In this document: piece by piece, positions 37,404 through 46,626 of the stretch
Position numbering within the stretch: the first letter of the stretch is position 1
How the letters are laid out: the number at the start of each line of letters is the position of its first letter
Assembly: GCA_947177035.1 (NCBI GenBank)
Contig: CAMWSS010000006.1
Location: 22,303 to 86,302 of the forward strand
DNA length: 64,000 nucleotides
Origin: an uncultured Porphyromonadaceae bacterium
GTDB lineage: Bacteria > Bacteroidota > Bacteroidia > Bacteroidales > Muribaculaceae
Reading direction: 5' to 3'
Notes under the pieces: model-generated
What the model saw: the letters and a program-made list of their open reading frames with translations, nothing else
Told to the model about the DNA's origin: nothing
The model's database searches: none
Program-made: the position numbers and the translations under genes

Positions 37404-37505
37404 CTATTTTTTCGTCACATAATCCACTTTTTCAGCAGGAGCATCGATTGATTTTTTATTAAAAAAGCTAAAATCAACGACGCGAACCGAATCTCCAGCA
37501 TCGGA

Positions 37506-38705
37506 TTATGTCAGAAAAAGACAGGCGTCGCCATAGGAAAGAAAACGGAATTCAGGATCATCAAGCGCATGATTGTATATCGGACGCCAATCACGCGGAG
37601 CGACAAACGCGCTGACAAGCAGCAGCAAAGTCGACCGCGGCTGATGGAAATTTGTGATTATTCCTTTAACAATCCGATAATCATATCCTGGAGCGATAAG
37701 CAAACGGGTCGACGCTATGAGTGTCGGGCCGCAGACATCGGCCAAAGCCGAAAGCGCCTCTGCTGGAGAAAGATTCGGATGGGATGGATCATAGGGATAC
37801 CACTGCGGCAGCTCGTCGAACGGAAGACCGGCAGCGGCGCGACAGCCAAGATGATAGAGCGACTCAAGAGTGCGCACGGATGTTGTTCCGACGGCAATCA
37901 CCGGCCGATGCGATGAAGCAAGTTCGCAGATAAGGTCACGACTCACTGCGATAAACTCGCTGTGCATGGCGTGATCTCCGATATTCTCGGTCTGCACCGG
38001 CTGAAAAGTGCCGGCGCCGACATGAAGGGTAATTTCCCTGCGACAGATTCCACGACGGTCTATTTCGGCCAGCAAAGACGGAGTGAAATGCAATCCGGCA
38101 GTAGGCGCTGCCACCGATCCGTCGACTCGCGAAAAGACGGTCTGGTAATCAGTATTGTCTGACTGCTCTGTTGACCGATTCAGATATGGCGGAATAGGCA
38201 GCTCACCTGCAGCAGCTATTATTTCAGCAAAAGTGTGGCGGCCGGTCCAGCTGAGACGCACAACAGAATCCTTTTCATTCTTGGCAATGCGCTCGGCCGT
38301 CAGAATACATTCACTGTCTCCGACATTGACCGTCGCACGAAGCTCACCGGTTTTCCATCGCTTGGAATTGCCGACAAAACAAAGCCACTCGACCGCATCT
38401 TCCGACGCGAAACTCTGCGCATAATCAGCCGGAGCTTTCGGCTCCAGACAAAAAACCTCAATCAGCGCTCCAGACTCTTTGCGGAATCGCAGACGGGCGT
38501 TGATGACACGGGTATTATTGTAAATCAGAGTAGCATCCGGCGGAAGCAAGTCCGGGACTTCGGAAAAGAAATGCGTTGAAATGCGTCCGTCGGCCCGATG
38601 TACGAGCAAACGGCAACGGTCTCGTTCGGCCAGAGGGAATTTAGCGATTCGCTCGTCCGGTAACGGATAATCAAATTGGTCTATGTTGATTTGTCGTGGA
38701 TTCAT
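37506..38705 (-). CDS. queA: S-adenosylmethionine:tRNA ribosyltransferase-isomerase
   Basis: A 399-residue QueA, converting preQ1-tRNA to epoxyqueuosine-tRNA with SAM. Motifs LIYNNTRVINARL, DGSVAAPTAGLHFT, TSVRTLESL and ITNFHQPRSTLLLLV with YGDACLF are all present. About 45 residues longer than the E. coli enzyme. Its ATG overlaps the murF-alr stop by four bases. Confidence 0.94.
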   Translation of the reverse strand: MNPRQINIDQFDYPLPDERIAKFPLAERDRCRLLVHRADGRISTHFFSEVPDLLPPDATLIYNNTRVINARLRFRKESGALIEVFCLEPKAPADYAQSFASEDAVEWLCFVGNSKRWKTGELRATVNVGDSECILTAERIAKNEKDSVVRLSWTGRHTFAEIIAAAGELPIPPYLNRSTEQSDNTDYQTVFSRVDGSVAAPTAGLHFTPSLLAEIDRRGICRREITLHVGAGTFQPVQTENIGDHAMHSEFIAVSRDLICELASSHRPVIAVGTTSVRTLESLYHLGCRAAAGLPFDELPQWYPYDPSHPNLSPAEALSALADVCGPTLIASTRLLIAPGYDYRIVKGIITNFHQPRSTLLLLVSAFVAPRDWRPIYNHALDDPEFRFLSYGDACLFLT

Positions 38706-40984
38706 TCGCGAAAATAAACACGTTTGACTCTGGGTGATACAGAAGTCAGGATTTCATAAGGAATTGTGCCGACAGCGTCGGCCATAGTATTGATAGAGTT
38801 ATTGTCTCCGAAGAACTCAACGGAATCACCCACCTTCACTGAATCACCAGCCGCTGTCACGTCTATCATGCAGGCGTCCATACATATGTTGCCGACAATC
38901 GGACAAAGCGCCCCATTGACCATCACCTTACCGACTCCGTTGCTGAGATGTCGGTTAAGTCCGTCGGCATATCCGACGGGAACGGTGGCCACTATGGCTG
39001 AGTGATCAAGAATAGTGCGGCGGCCATAGCCTATGGCAGTCCCGGCCGGCCAGCGCTTGATGGAAATAATAATCGAACGAAGCGAAGCCACCGTGCGCAA
39101 CGACGAGGTCTCAGGTATGCCCAAAGTATCCACTCCATACAGACTTATCCCGAGCCTGACCATATCATATTGCCATTCCGGAAAACGCGCGATGCCGGCC
39201 GAATTCAGAATATGGCGCAGAAATACCGGACCGATCTCTCCCGCCATTTCACAGCAGATGCTGTCAAACAGCTTGAGTTGATCTATGGTGTATTGATCCA
39301 TGTCAAGACAGTCCGCAGTGGCCAGATGCGAAAAAATGGATTTCGCTTTGACAGTAGTTGTCGATCGCAAAAGACGCCCTATCGCAGGGATATCTTCACG
39401 GAGGAATCCAAGCCGATGCATTCCTGTGTCAAATTTTATATGAACAGGATAATCGGAGATACCGCGTTTTTCGGCTTCGGCAATTATCTCTTCAAGCATA
39501 TTGAAGCTGAACACTTCCGGCTCCAGACGATTAGCAAACAAGGAATTATAGTTTGTCACCTTAGGGTTGAGCACCATGATAGGCATGGTGATGCCGGCCG
39601 ATCGCAACTCTTCGCCTTCGTCAACCACCGCAACGGCAAGATATGCCGCTCCCTGGCTCTGCAATGTCTTCGCCAGCTCATATGAGCCGACACCATAACC
39701 TGATGCTTTCACCATTGCCACCATTCCGGTGGTCGGGCGCAGCATTGCCTTAAAGTGGTTGAAATTATGAATGATGGCATCCAGATTGACCTCAAGCACA
39801 GTTTCATGATGGCGCGAACGCAGACGTTCCGCGATCTGATCGACCGCTCCGCCCGGCTCTCCTTTGGCAAGAATCAACTCAGAGTCAAAATCGGCGGCCG
39901 ACAGACTGGCCACGCATTCATCGGCCGACTGAAAAACAATCGAACCGACCGGCAGACGGTCCGCTATCTCCGCATATTCGGCACCGATGCCGATAAACCG
40001 GTCAATATGGTAAAGCGCCAGATATCGACAAAGATCATCGCCATTAAAATCCGTCAGCGAATCAAGCAGAAGCGTGAGCCGTTTCTGCGACGCTGTCAGC
40101 CGGCGCACGGCAAAATCAAGCGCCGATTCCAGCGAAGGCAGATCGCAAGTGAACCTGTCGGAAACCAGCAGACAGTTATTGACCGCCTCAGTAACATCAA
40201 GGCGGGTGCGTATCGTGCGGTTCTCGACTTCTGAATCCACACCGATGGCCTTCAACACTCGTTTACAAAGACGAAGATTGTCGTTCTCGCTTGTGCAGTC
40301 TGTCGGCGCGACAACAAGCCCGACAGATTGTGCAAGCTTCATTTTTTCAGCCCGCTTCTCTTCGAGATCATTAAACCCTTCGTCATGTTCGCCTGGCAAC
40401 ACATTTGTGATCACCGCGACGTCAGGAGCAATGATGTCGGCCAGAGTCTGCATCTCTCCGCGGGTAGAGATTCCGGCTTCTATGACTGCATAGCGATGAC
40501 GCGACGGATCAATGCGGAGCAATGACAACGGAACCCCGACGCGGCTGTTCCAGCTTCGCGGCGATCTGACAGAGGGTGCTACCCTGGAGAGTGCCCCGTA
40601 AAGCATCTCCTTCACCATTGTTTTTCCACGCGAACCGCCAACCGCTATCACCATCGTGTCGGCACACATGGCGCGATGCGCCTTGGCCAGACGCATCAGA
40701 GCCGCCAGCGGGTCATTCACAATAATGAAGTCGGCCGAATCGAGGTCCACTCCATCCGGGATATGTGTAACCACAAAAGCCCGCACACCGGAAGCGACCA
40801 GAGGCGCGATGTAATTGTGTCCGTCATTATTGCATGTGGCCAGCGCGAAAAAAAGCGAGGAGCCTGGCTGCGTTAGCGCCCGGCTGTCGGTCAGCGGGGT
40901 ATCTATCATCAGATCAGGCTGCCGCAGCAACGCGCGGTCATAACCTATGGCATCGGCTATCTCCGCCAGAGTTTTTGCTGTCAT
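38702..40984 (-). CDS. murF-alr: Bifunctional UDP-MurNAc-tripeptide:D-Ala-D-Ala ligase / alanine racemase
   Basis: A 760-residue fusion typical of Bacteroidetes. The N-terminal half (to about 400) is a MurF ligase with P-loop GGSRGKTMVKE; the C-terminal half is a PLP alanine racemase with the lysine in VKASGYGVGSYELAK and the catalytic tyrosine in the LGISLYGVD region. It both makes D-alanine and attaches D-Ala-D-Ala to the cell-wall precursor. I start at 40984 (MTAKTLAEIADAIG); the frame is open to 41029 but that stretch forms a hairpin. Confidence 0.93.
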   Translation of the reverse strand: MTAKTLAEIADAIGYDRALLRQPDLMIDTPLTDSRALTQPGSSLFFALATCNNDGHNYIAPLVASGVRAFVVTHIPDGVDLDSADFIIVNDPLAALMRLAKAHRAMCADTMVIAVGGSRGKTMVKEMLYGALSRVAPSVRSPRSWNSRVGVPLSLLRIDPSRHRYAVIEAGISTRGEMQTLADIIAPDVAVITNVLPGEHDEGFNDLEEKRAEKMKLAQSVGLVVAPTDCTSENDNLRLCKRVLKAIGVDSEVENRTIRTRLDVTEAVNNCLLVSDRFTCDLPSLESALDFAVRRLTASQKRLTLLLDSLTDFNGDDLCRYLALYHIDRFIGIGAEYAEIADRLPVGSIVFQSADECVASLSAADFDSELILAKGEPGGAVDQIAERLRSRHHETVLEVNLDAIIHNFNHFKAMLRPTTGMVAMVKASGYGVGSYELAKTLQSQGAAYLAVAVVDEGEELRSAGITMPIMVLNPKVTNYNSLFANRLEPEVFSFNMLEEIIAEAEKRGISDYPVHIKFDTGMHRLGFLREDIPAIGRLLRSTTTVKAKSIFSHLATADCLDMDQYTIDQLKLFDSICCEMAGEIGPVFLRHILNSAGIARFPEWQYDMVRLGISLYGVDTLGIPETSSLRTVASLRSIIISIKRWPAGTAIGYGRRTILDHSAIVATVPVGYADGLNRHLSNGVGKVMVNGALCPIVGNICMDACMIDVTAAGDSVKVGDSVEFFGDNNSINTMADAVGTIPYEILTSVSPRVKRVYFRE

Positions 40985-40996
40985 GTTTCCAGATTG

Positions 40997-41041
40997 TCCG
41001 GACAGGCCGCAGCTCAGAAAATGAGCCATGACCTGTCCGGA
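40997..41041 (-). promoter_or_regulatory. Nested hairpin directly upstream of murF-alr
   Basis: TCCGGACAGG (40997-41006) and CCTGTCCGGA (41032-41041) are perfect 10-bp arms enclosing a second hairpin GCTCA-TTTTC-TGAGC. It ends 12 bases before the murF ATG. No T-run follows on the minus strand, so it is more likely a leader element than a gpmI terminator. Confidence 0.5.
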
Positions 41042-41069
41042 TTTTATTGGTCGGGATGCTGTGTCAGTT

Positions 41070-42587
41070 TTATTTCGAAATAAGCGAGTGTCCGGTCATC
41101 TGTTCAGGCTGGGGCAGACCCATGATCGACAGGATGGTGGGAGCCACGTCAGCCAGCTTGCCGTTGGCGACATGACCGTTCTTCTCGTCGGTCACCCACA
41201 CACACGGAACCGGATTAAGCGAATGGGCGGTGTTCGGAGTGCCGTCTGAATTGATGGCATTGTCCGCATTGCCATGGTCAGCGATGATGATGGCGTCATA
41301 ACCTGACTCCTTGGCTGCTTCAATGGTCGACATCAGGCATTCGTCGACAGCCACGACAGCTTTCTCGATCGCTTCATAGATGCCGGTATGTCCAACCATA
41401 TCACCGTTTGCATAGTTGACCACAATGAAATCATACTCCTGAGAGCGGATAGCGTCTGTGAGTTTGTCGCAGACTTCATATGCGCTCATTTCAGGCTTCA
41501 AGTCATAAGTGGCCACTTTCGGCGACGGCACAAGAATGCGCTCCTCGCCTTCAAACGGAGTTTCACGTCCGCCGTTGAAAAAGAAGGTCACATGGGCATA
41601 TTTTTCAGTTTCGGCAATGTGCAGCTGTTTCTTGCCGTTTTTGCCGAGATATTCTCCAAGAGTGTTGTCAACGTTCTCCTTGTCGAACAGAATGTGCACT
41701 CCTGTGAATGATGCGTCATAAGGGGTCATGCAATAATATTGCAGCCCCGGGATGGTATGCATTCCGGCTTCGGGAATATCATGCTGGGTCAGCGCCACAG
41801 TCAGCTCCTTGGCGCGGTCGTTGCGATAGTTGAAAAAGATCACCACGTCGTTAGGCTTGATCGTGCCGTCGACAGTAGAATTATTGATGGGTTTGATGAA
41901 TTCGTCGGTGACACCTTCGTCATAGCTCTTCTGCACAGCAGCGACCATATCGTCAGACTGTTCGCCTTTGCCTTCTACCAGCAGATCGTATGCTTCCTTG
42001 ACGCGCTCCCAGCGTTTGTCACGGTCCATCGCATAATAGCGGCCGACAACAGACGCGATCACACCGGCAGATTTTGAGCAGTGTTCCTGAAGTTGCTCGA
42101 TGAAGCCTTTGCCGGAACGCGGATCAGTGTCGCGGCCATCCATAAAGCAGTGCAGATAAACTTTCTCAAGTCCATAGTGTGCGGCGATATCACACAGCGC
42201 CAGAATATGGTCAAACGAAGAATGCACGCCGCCATTGGAAGTGAGGCCCATCAGATGCAGTCCGCATCCGCTGTTTTTAGCAGTTTCAAAAGCTGCTTTG
42301 ATTTCGGGATTATCCAGAATAGAGTTGTCGCGGATCGCTTTGTTGATCTTGACAAGATCCTGATAAACGACACGACCGGCACCGATGTTGAGATGCCCCA
42401 CCTCGGAATTGCCCATCTGTCCGTCAGGCAGTCCTACATTTTCGCCCGATGCCTGAAGTTCCGAATGAGGATAAGTGGCAAGAAGGCTGTCCCAATAGGG
42501 AGTGGGGGTAGAGTAAATCACATCACCTTTGCTGTGATTGCCGATTCCCCAACCGTCGAGGATCACCAGCAGTGCTTTTTTTGTCAT
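41070..42587 (-). CDS. gpmI: 2,3-bisphosphoglycerate-independent phosphoglycerate mutase
   Basis: A 505-residue dimanganese enzyme interconverting 3- and 2-phosphoglycerate. Seen: N-terminal metal site [10 protein letters not shown], catalytic serine in [17 protein letters not shown], substrate loop [14 protein letters not shown], and the C-terminal metal ligands in [10 protein letters not shown] and IIADHGNAD. Apparently its own unit upstream of murF-alr. Confidence 0.95.
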   Translation of the reverse strand: MTKKALLVILDGWGIGNHSKGDVIYSTPTPYWDSLLATYPHSELQASGENVGLPDGQMGNSEVGHLNIGAGRVVYQDLVKINKAIRDNSILDNPEIKAAFETAKNSGCGLHLMGLTSNGGVHSSFDHILALCDIAAHYGLEKVYLHCFMDGRDTDPRSGKGFIEQLQEHCSKSAGVIASVVGRYYAMDRDKRWERVKEAYDLLVEGKGEQSDDMVAAVQKSYDEGVTDEFIKPINNSTVDGTIKPNDVVIFFNYRNDRAKELTVALTQHDIPEAGMHTIPGLQYYCMTPYDASFTGVHILFDKENVDNTLGEYLGKNGKKQLHIAETEKYAHVTFFFNGGRETPFEGEERILVPSPKVATYDLKPEMSAYEVCDKLTDAIRSQEYDFIVVNYANGDMVGHTGIYEAIEKAVVAVDECLMSTIEAAKESGYDAIIIADHGNADNAINSDGTPNTAHSLNPVPCVWVTDEKNGHVANGKLADVAPTILSIMGLPQPEQMTGHSLISK

Positions 42588-42640
42588 AATCTTTTTATAC
42601 AGAGATTAGTTATGTGTTATATGTTTCTTTTTTACTACTG

Positions 42641-42648
42641 CAAATTTA
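42641..42648 (-). promoter_or_regulatory. -7 box, probable gpmI promoter
   Basis: TAAATTTG on the minus strand, 53 bases before the gpmI ATG; the -33 element is unclear. Confidence 0.4.
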
Positions 42649-42669
42649 CGCATTTTTCCCGAAATTCCA

Positions 42670-43620
42670 TCAACAAAAAGCCATCCATTTGAACATCAGC
42701 AGCGGATAGTAATATTTTGCAGGCAGCAGGCGGCGCACAACTGCCATGTCCATGCTTGCCATGTTACGGCGCACAACAGCTCTGTAGGCTGTCATCGAGT
42801 GAAAAAAACGGTCGCGTATGGCCGCAACAACAACAAGCGCGTTGTGTTTATGAAACAGGGCATATTCAACGGAATCGCAACTATAATTCTCCTCACACCA
42901 TTCCAGAAGGTCATGGCTTAGGTCAAACCGCTGGAAATAGGTGCGATTGTCGGTGCGATGCGTCACCGACTTCGGGTTGATGGCGTATAAATAGACCGCG
43001 TCATTGCACAATGCCACAGTGTTGGCTTCAAACAGCAATTGCCTGGTGAACACCTCGTCAGCAAACGGATGAGTGGGACGGATTATCCGGTCAGCCACTT
43101 TCAACGCGAGTTCTCGCCGCATCAGCCCAAGACCGCTGACGCGCCATTGCTCGATAGTTTCCTTGACCAGATCCCGTCCTGAATATATCTTATCAGCGTC
43201 TATGCCGTCGGCCGGAAGATATGGACGACATTTGCCATCAGCCGCGATGAGTTCGACTGCGGCCAGCACCAGATCTGCCGCCGCAGACCGCCCGCGGGCC
43301 ATCAGCGCTTCCAGATATCCGGGGCCGACTGTGTCATCGGCATCTATAGGCACAATCGACTCCGCGCGGGCCATACGAAACCCCTGCATACGCGGAACGA
43401 ATGCCCCTCCGCTGTTTGATTCTCTGACAAACAGACGGATGCGCGAATCATTTTGAGAAAATTTGCCGACAATCCCGGCAGTATTGTCCGTTGAGCGGTC
43501 ATCGACCACGATAAGTTCCCAATCATCGAAACTCTGGTCTATGATCGATTGTATTGTCCGGCCTATTGTGTCGGCTGCATTATAGGCCGGTATGATTACG
43601 CTTATTTGCGGATTGGTCAT
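42670..43620 (-). CDS. Glycosyltransferase family 2
   Basis: A 316-residue GT-A fold enzyme. The start at 43620 gives the standard opening PQISVIIPAYNAADTI; the frame is open to 43692 through a terminator hairpin, so the longer form is unlikely. The nucleotide-sugar site WELIVVDDRSTDNT and the DxD-like IVPIDADDT are present. The C-terminal third is helical and basic. Sugar donor and acceptor unknown; an orphan gene, not in a visible polysaccharide locus. Confidence 0.85.
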   Translation of the reverse strand: MTNPQISVIIPAYNAADTIGRTIQSIIDQSFDDWELIVVDDRSTDNTAGIVGKFSQNDSRIRLFVRESNSGGAFVPRMQGFRMARAESIVPIDADDTVGPGYLEALMARGRSAAADLVLAAVELIAADGKCRPYLPADGIDADKIYSGRDLVKETIEQWRVSGLGLMRRELALKVADRIIRPTHPFADEVFTRQLLFEANTVALCNDAVYLYAINPKSVTHRTDNRTYFQRFDLSHDLLEWCEENYSCDSVEYALFHKHNALVVVAAIRDRFFHSMTAYRAVVRRNMASMDMAVVRRLLPAKYYYPLLMFKWMAFC

Positions 43621-43641
43621 GATGATTATATTATGGGCTGG

Positions 43642-43683
43642 AAAACGATTATGGCGCGGACATTTCCGCGCCATAATCGTTTT
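43642..43683. terminator. Perfect 19-bp hairpin between the FKBP and GT2 genes
   Basis: Arms 43642-43660 and 43665-43683 are exact complements around a CATT loop, flanked by A4 and T4, so it can terminate on either strand. Both neighbours are on the minus strand and it ends the glyS-lemA-FKBP unit. Confidence 0.75.
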
Positions 43684-43700
43684 AAATGACAACCGACATC

Positions 43701-44237
43701 TTATGGTCTGATTTCAAGAGCGGTTATATCGCGTAATTCCATATCGAACTGCAAAGCGGAGTAGGGCGGAATGATGCCGTAACCGGTTTCGCCGTATCCT
43801 GCCTGATAGGGGATCAGCACATGCGCTCTGTCTCCTACGTGCATTCGCTCCAACGCTATTGTCCAGCCAGCTATCACGTCCTTTGGAATCAGAGTAGTGA
43901 CGCTGTCTGTAAGCAAATAAGTGGAATCAAATCCAACGCCGTTATAGAACATGCCCTTGTAGCATATTTCCACCTCAGAGGTATAATATGGAACAAGATT
44001 GCCCGACGTCAACGTTGTGTCATTAAGCCAGCGCATATAGACGTAAAGGCTGTCGTTCCACACGGGCGACACTTTTTCATATTCGCCAGTGGCAACCTGC
44101 TCCTTAAGCCAGTCTATATTTGTGTTGCGCCAGTCGGCATAGTCAGCCCATGTCTCGTCATCCGAACACGACGACACGACACCCGTCAGAGATATGGCAC
44201 ACATGGCGCCGATCATAATTCTGCTGAATTTGGCCAT
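43701..44237 (-). CDS. FKBP-type peptidyl-prolyl isomerase lipoprotein
   Basis: A 178-residue lipoprotein (lipobox VVSSC, C24) with a C-terminal FKBP domain: YKGMFYNGVGFDST, VIAGWTIALERMHVGDRAHVLIP and YGIIPPYSALQFDMELRDI. It should assist folding of envelope proteins on the periplasmic side. The first 80 residues after the lipobox are a lineage-specific extension. Follows lemA by five bases. Confidence 0.88.
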   Translation of the reverse strand: MAKFSRIMIGAMCAISLTGVVSSCSDDETWADYADWRNTNIDWLKEQVATGEYEKVSPVWNDSLYVYMRWLNDTTLTSGNLVPYYTSEVEICYKGMFYNGVGFDSTYLLTDSVTTLIPKDVIAGWTIALERMHVGDRAHVLIPYQAGYGETGYGIIPPYSALQFDMELRDITALEIRP

Positions 44238-44242
44238 ATAGA

Positions 44243-44833
44243 TCAGAATTTAACAGCCGGAGCCGCCGAAGCGCCCTCGTCGGCCGAGAAATATGGTTTC
44301 ACATCAAATCCGAAGAACGAAGCAAACAGATTGGTGGGAAAGCGACGCACCAGCGCGTTATAGTCACGCGCCACAGCGTTATAATCCTTGCGGGCCACCT
44401 GAATGCGGTTTTCGGTCCCTGCCAGTTCATCCTGCAGCTTGTTGAAATTTTCATTGGCTTTGAGGTCCGGATAAGCTTCGGTCACAGACAGCAGCGACTT
44501 AAGCGCACCCTGAAGTTCGCCTTGAGCCTGAGTGAACCGGGCCATGGTCGAATCATTGAGCGACTGTGCGTCAAGTGTTATCGAAGTGGCTTTTGCGCGT
44601 GCCAGAGTCACATTTTCGAGAGTCTGCGACTCATGCGTCGAGTAGCCCTTGACTGTTTCAACCAGATTGGGAATCAGATCCGACCGTCGCTGGTACTGCG
44701 TCTCCACATTTGACCATGCTTGCTCTACCTTGGTTTGCTCGTCAACCATAGTGTTGTATTTTGAGCAGCCTGTACCGCAAAGGAAGAGCAACACGGCGGC
44801 TACGACAATCCAGATGATAGTGGACTTTTTCAT
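44243..44833 (-). CDS. LemA family protein
   Basis: A 196-residue protein with one N-terminal membrane segment (IIWIVVAAVLLFLCG) ending in GCSKYN, then a long helical hairpin domain with QRRSDLIPNLVETVKGY, characteristic of LemA. Start at the ATG 44833; a GTG at 44839 in the same frame would overlap the glyS stop by four bases. Function unclear in general; some LemA proteins work with envelope stress proteases. Confidence 0.88.
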   Translation of the reverse strand: MKKSTIIWIVVAAVLLFLCGTGCSKYNTMVDEQTKVEQAWSNVETQYQRRSDLIPNLVETVKGYSTHESQTLENVTLARAKATSITLDAQSLNDSTMARFTQAQGELQGALKSLLSVTEAYPDLKANENFNKLQDELAGTENRIQVARKDYNAVARDYNALVRRFPTNLFASFFGFDVKPYFSADEGASAAPAVKF

Positions 44834-44835
44834 AA

Positions 44836-46380
44836 TCACGAAAGTTTGCGGAGTAAGGAATTGATGCTCACGCGGTCATGGATAAGCTTGTGGAGATCGT
44901 CCACATTGACACGGGTCTGTTCCATCGAGTCGCGCTCACGCAAGGTAACGGTATTGTCTTCGAGAGTCTGGTGGTCCACAGTGATGCAGAACGGAGTTCC
45001 GATCGCATCCTGACGACGATAACGCTTGCCGATGGAATCTTTTTCGTCATAATGAGTGGCGAAGTCAAACTTCAGATCTCCGACAATCTCGCGTGCCTTT
45101 TCAGGCAGTCCGTCTTTTTTCACCAGAGGCATAACGGCACACTTCACCGGAGCCAGAGGTGCAGGCAGGTGGAGCACCACGCGCTTGTCGCCACCTTCAA
45201 GCTGCTGCTCTTCATAGCTGGAGCAGAGCACCGACAGGAACATACGGTCCACGCCGATCGAAGTCTCGATGACATAAGGAGTATAGCTTTCGTTGAGCTC
45301 CGGATCGAAATACTGGATCTTCTTGCCCGAGAACTTCTCATGCTGGCTCAGGTCGAAATTGGTGCGAGAATGAATGCCTTCAACTTCCTTGAAGCCGAAC
45401 GGCATGCGGAATTCGATGTCGGTAGCCGCGTTGGCGTAATGGGCCAGCTTCTCATGGTCGTGATAACGATACTTGTCATCGCCAAGACCCAGAGCCTTGT
45501 GCCAGCGCAGGCGCAGCTCCTTCCATGTCTTGAACCACTCAAGTTCCGATCCGGGACGCACGAAGAACTGCATTTCCATCTGCTCGAACTCGCGCATGCG
45601 GAAAATAAACTGACGTGCCACGATCTCGTTGCGGAATGCCTTGCCGATCTGAGCGATACCGAAGGGGAGGCGCATACGACCGGTTTTCTGCACATTGAGG
45701 AAGTTTACGAAGATACCCTGTGCGGTTTCCGGACGGAGATATACGTTCATAGCGCCATCGGCGGTCGAACCCATTTCAGTGCGGAACATCAGGTTGAATT
45801 GACGCACTTCCGTCCAGTTCTTGGTGCCGGATATCGGACATACGATCTGGCGGTCAACGATGATCTGACGCAACTCCTCAAGGTTATTGTCATTCATTGC
45901 GTTGCTGAAACGCTCATGAAGTTCCTCGCGCTCCTTGGCAATCTCTGCTATGCGACCGTTAGTCTGACGGAACAGAGCTTCGTCAAAGTTGTCGCCAAAA
46001 CGCTTGCGGGCTTTGGCCACCTCTTTTTCTATTTTGTCATCAAGTTTGGCAATATCCTCTTCGATCAGCACGTCGGCACGATAGCGTTTTTTGCTGTCGC
46101 GGTTGTCAATCAGAGGATCATTGAATGCGTCTACATGACCGGAAGCTTTCCAGATTGTAGGATGCATGAATATAGCGGAGTCGATACCTACAATATTTTC
46201 ATGGAGCAACGTCATGGCGTCCCACCAGTAGCGTTTGATATTATTTTTCAGCTCCACGCCATTCTGGCCATAGTCATAAACGGCAGACAGGCCATCATAT
46301 ATTTCGCTCGACTGGAACACAAAGCCGTATTCCTTGGCATGAGAAACTATTTTCTTAAAAACGTCGTCTTGTTGTGCCAT
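44836..46380 (-). CDS. glyS: Glycine--tRNA ligase (dimeric type)
   Basis: A 514-residue class II synthetase of the eukaryote/archaeal-like alpha2 type. Motif 1 region DYGQNGVELKNNIKRYWW, motif 2 FRMREFEQMEMQFFV, motif 3 ETSIGVDRMFL and the C-terminal anticodon-binding domain are visible. First gene of the glyS-lemA-FKBP unit; no T-box is recognisable upstream. Confidence 0.95.
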   Translation of the reverse strand: MAQQDDVFKKIVSHAKEYGFVFQSSEIYDGLSAVYDYGQNGVELKNNIKRYWWDAMTLLHENIVGIDSAIFMHPTIWKASGHVDAFNDPLIDNRDSKKRYRADVLIEEDIAKLDDKIEKEVAKARKRFGDNFDEALFRQTNGRIAEIAKEREELHERFSNAMNDNNLEELRQIIVDRQIVCPISGTKNWTEVRQFNLMFRTEMGSTADGAMNVYLRPETAQGIFVNFLNVQKTGRMRLPFGIAQIGKAFRNEIVARQFIFRMREFEQMEMQFFVRPGSELEWFKTWKELRLRWHKALGLGDDKYRYHDHEKLAHYANAATDIEFRMPFGFKEVEGIHSRTNFDLSQHEKFSGKKIQYFDPELNESYTPYVIETSIGVDRMFLSVLCSSYEEQQLEGGDKRVVLHLPAPLAPVKCAVMPLVKKDGLPEKAREIVGDLKFDFATHYDEKDSIGKRYRRQDAIGTPFCITVDHQTLEDNTVTLRERDSMEQTRVNVDDLHKLIHDRVSINSLLRKLS

Positions 46381-46408
46381 TGTTTGATGTTAGTTAGATT
46401 TTAAGCCG

Positions 46409-46416
46409 CAAATATA
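46409..46416 (-). promoter_or_regulatory. -7 box, probable glyS promoter
   Basis: TATATTTG on the minus strand, 28 bases before the glyS ATG; no good -33 element. Confidence 0.35.
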
Positions 46417-46610
46417 CGAATTTTTTCCTAATATTCTCCGATATTAAGCTTTTTTGTCAATCTCTCCGACATCTCAGTTTGGCAAAACCGAGAGTCCCCA
46501 TGCCAAATACAGACAAGCGGCATATAATATAAGGTGAAGCGGACAATGGAGATGGTGAGAAACGGGAATGGAATTATTATGGTTTATTCTTGATTTTGGA
46601 AGAATTTATG

Positions 46611-46618
46611 TACCTTTG
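46611..46618 (+). promoter_or_regulatory. -7 box of nrdJ
   Basis: TACCTTTG ending eight bases before the ATG. A TTG at 46590-46592 is 18 bases upstream as a weak -33 element. The predicted start of transcription is at or within two bases of the ATG, so the mRNA may be leaderless. Confidence 0.5.
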
Positions 46619-46626
46619 TAGTCATT

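Noticed and set aside
44243..44270. lemA start at 44839 (GTG)
   Set aside because: The ATG two codons later avoids overlap with glyS and directly precedes the basic/hydrophobic signal; the difference is minor.
44878..46404. 508-codon open frame on the plus strand
   Set aside because: Lies entirely antisense to glyS, whose class II synthetase motifs are unambiguous. It has no domain logic and reflects codon bias.
46405..46626. Possible cobalamin riboswitch before the B12-dependent reductase
   Set aside because: No B12-box consensus was seen, and the -7 box next to the ATG leaves no room for a leader.
46495..46626. NrdR operator pair before nrdJ
   Set aside because: No pair of 16-base palindromes of the NrdR type could be found by eye.
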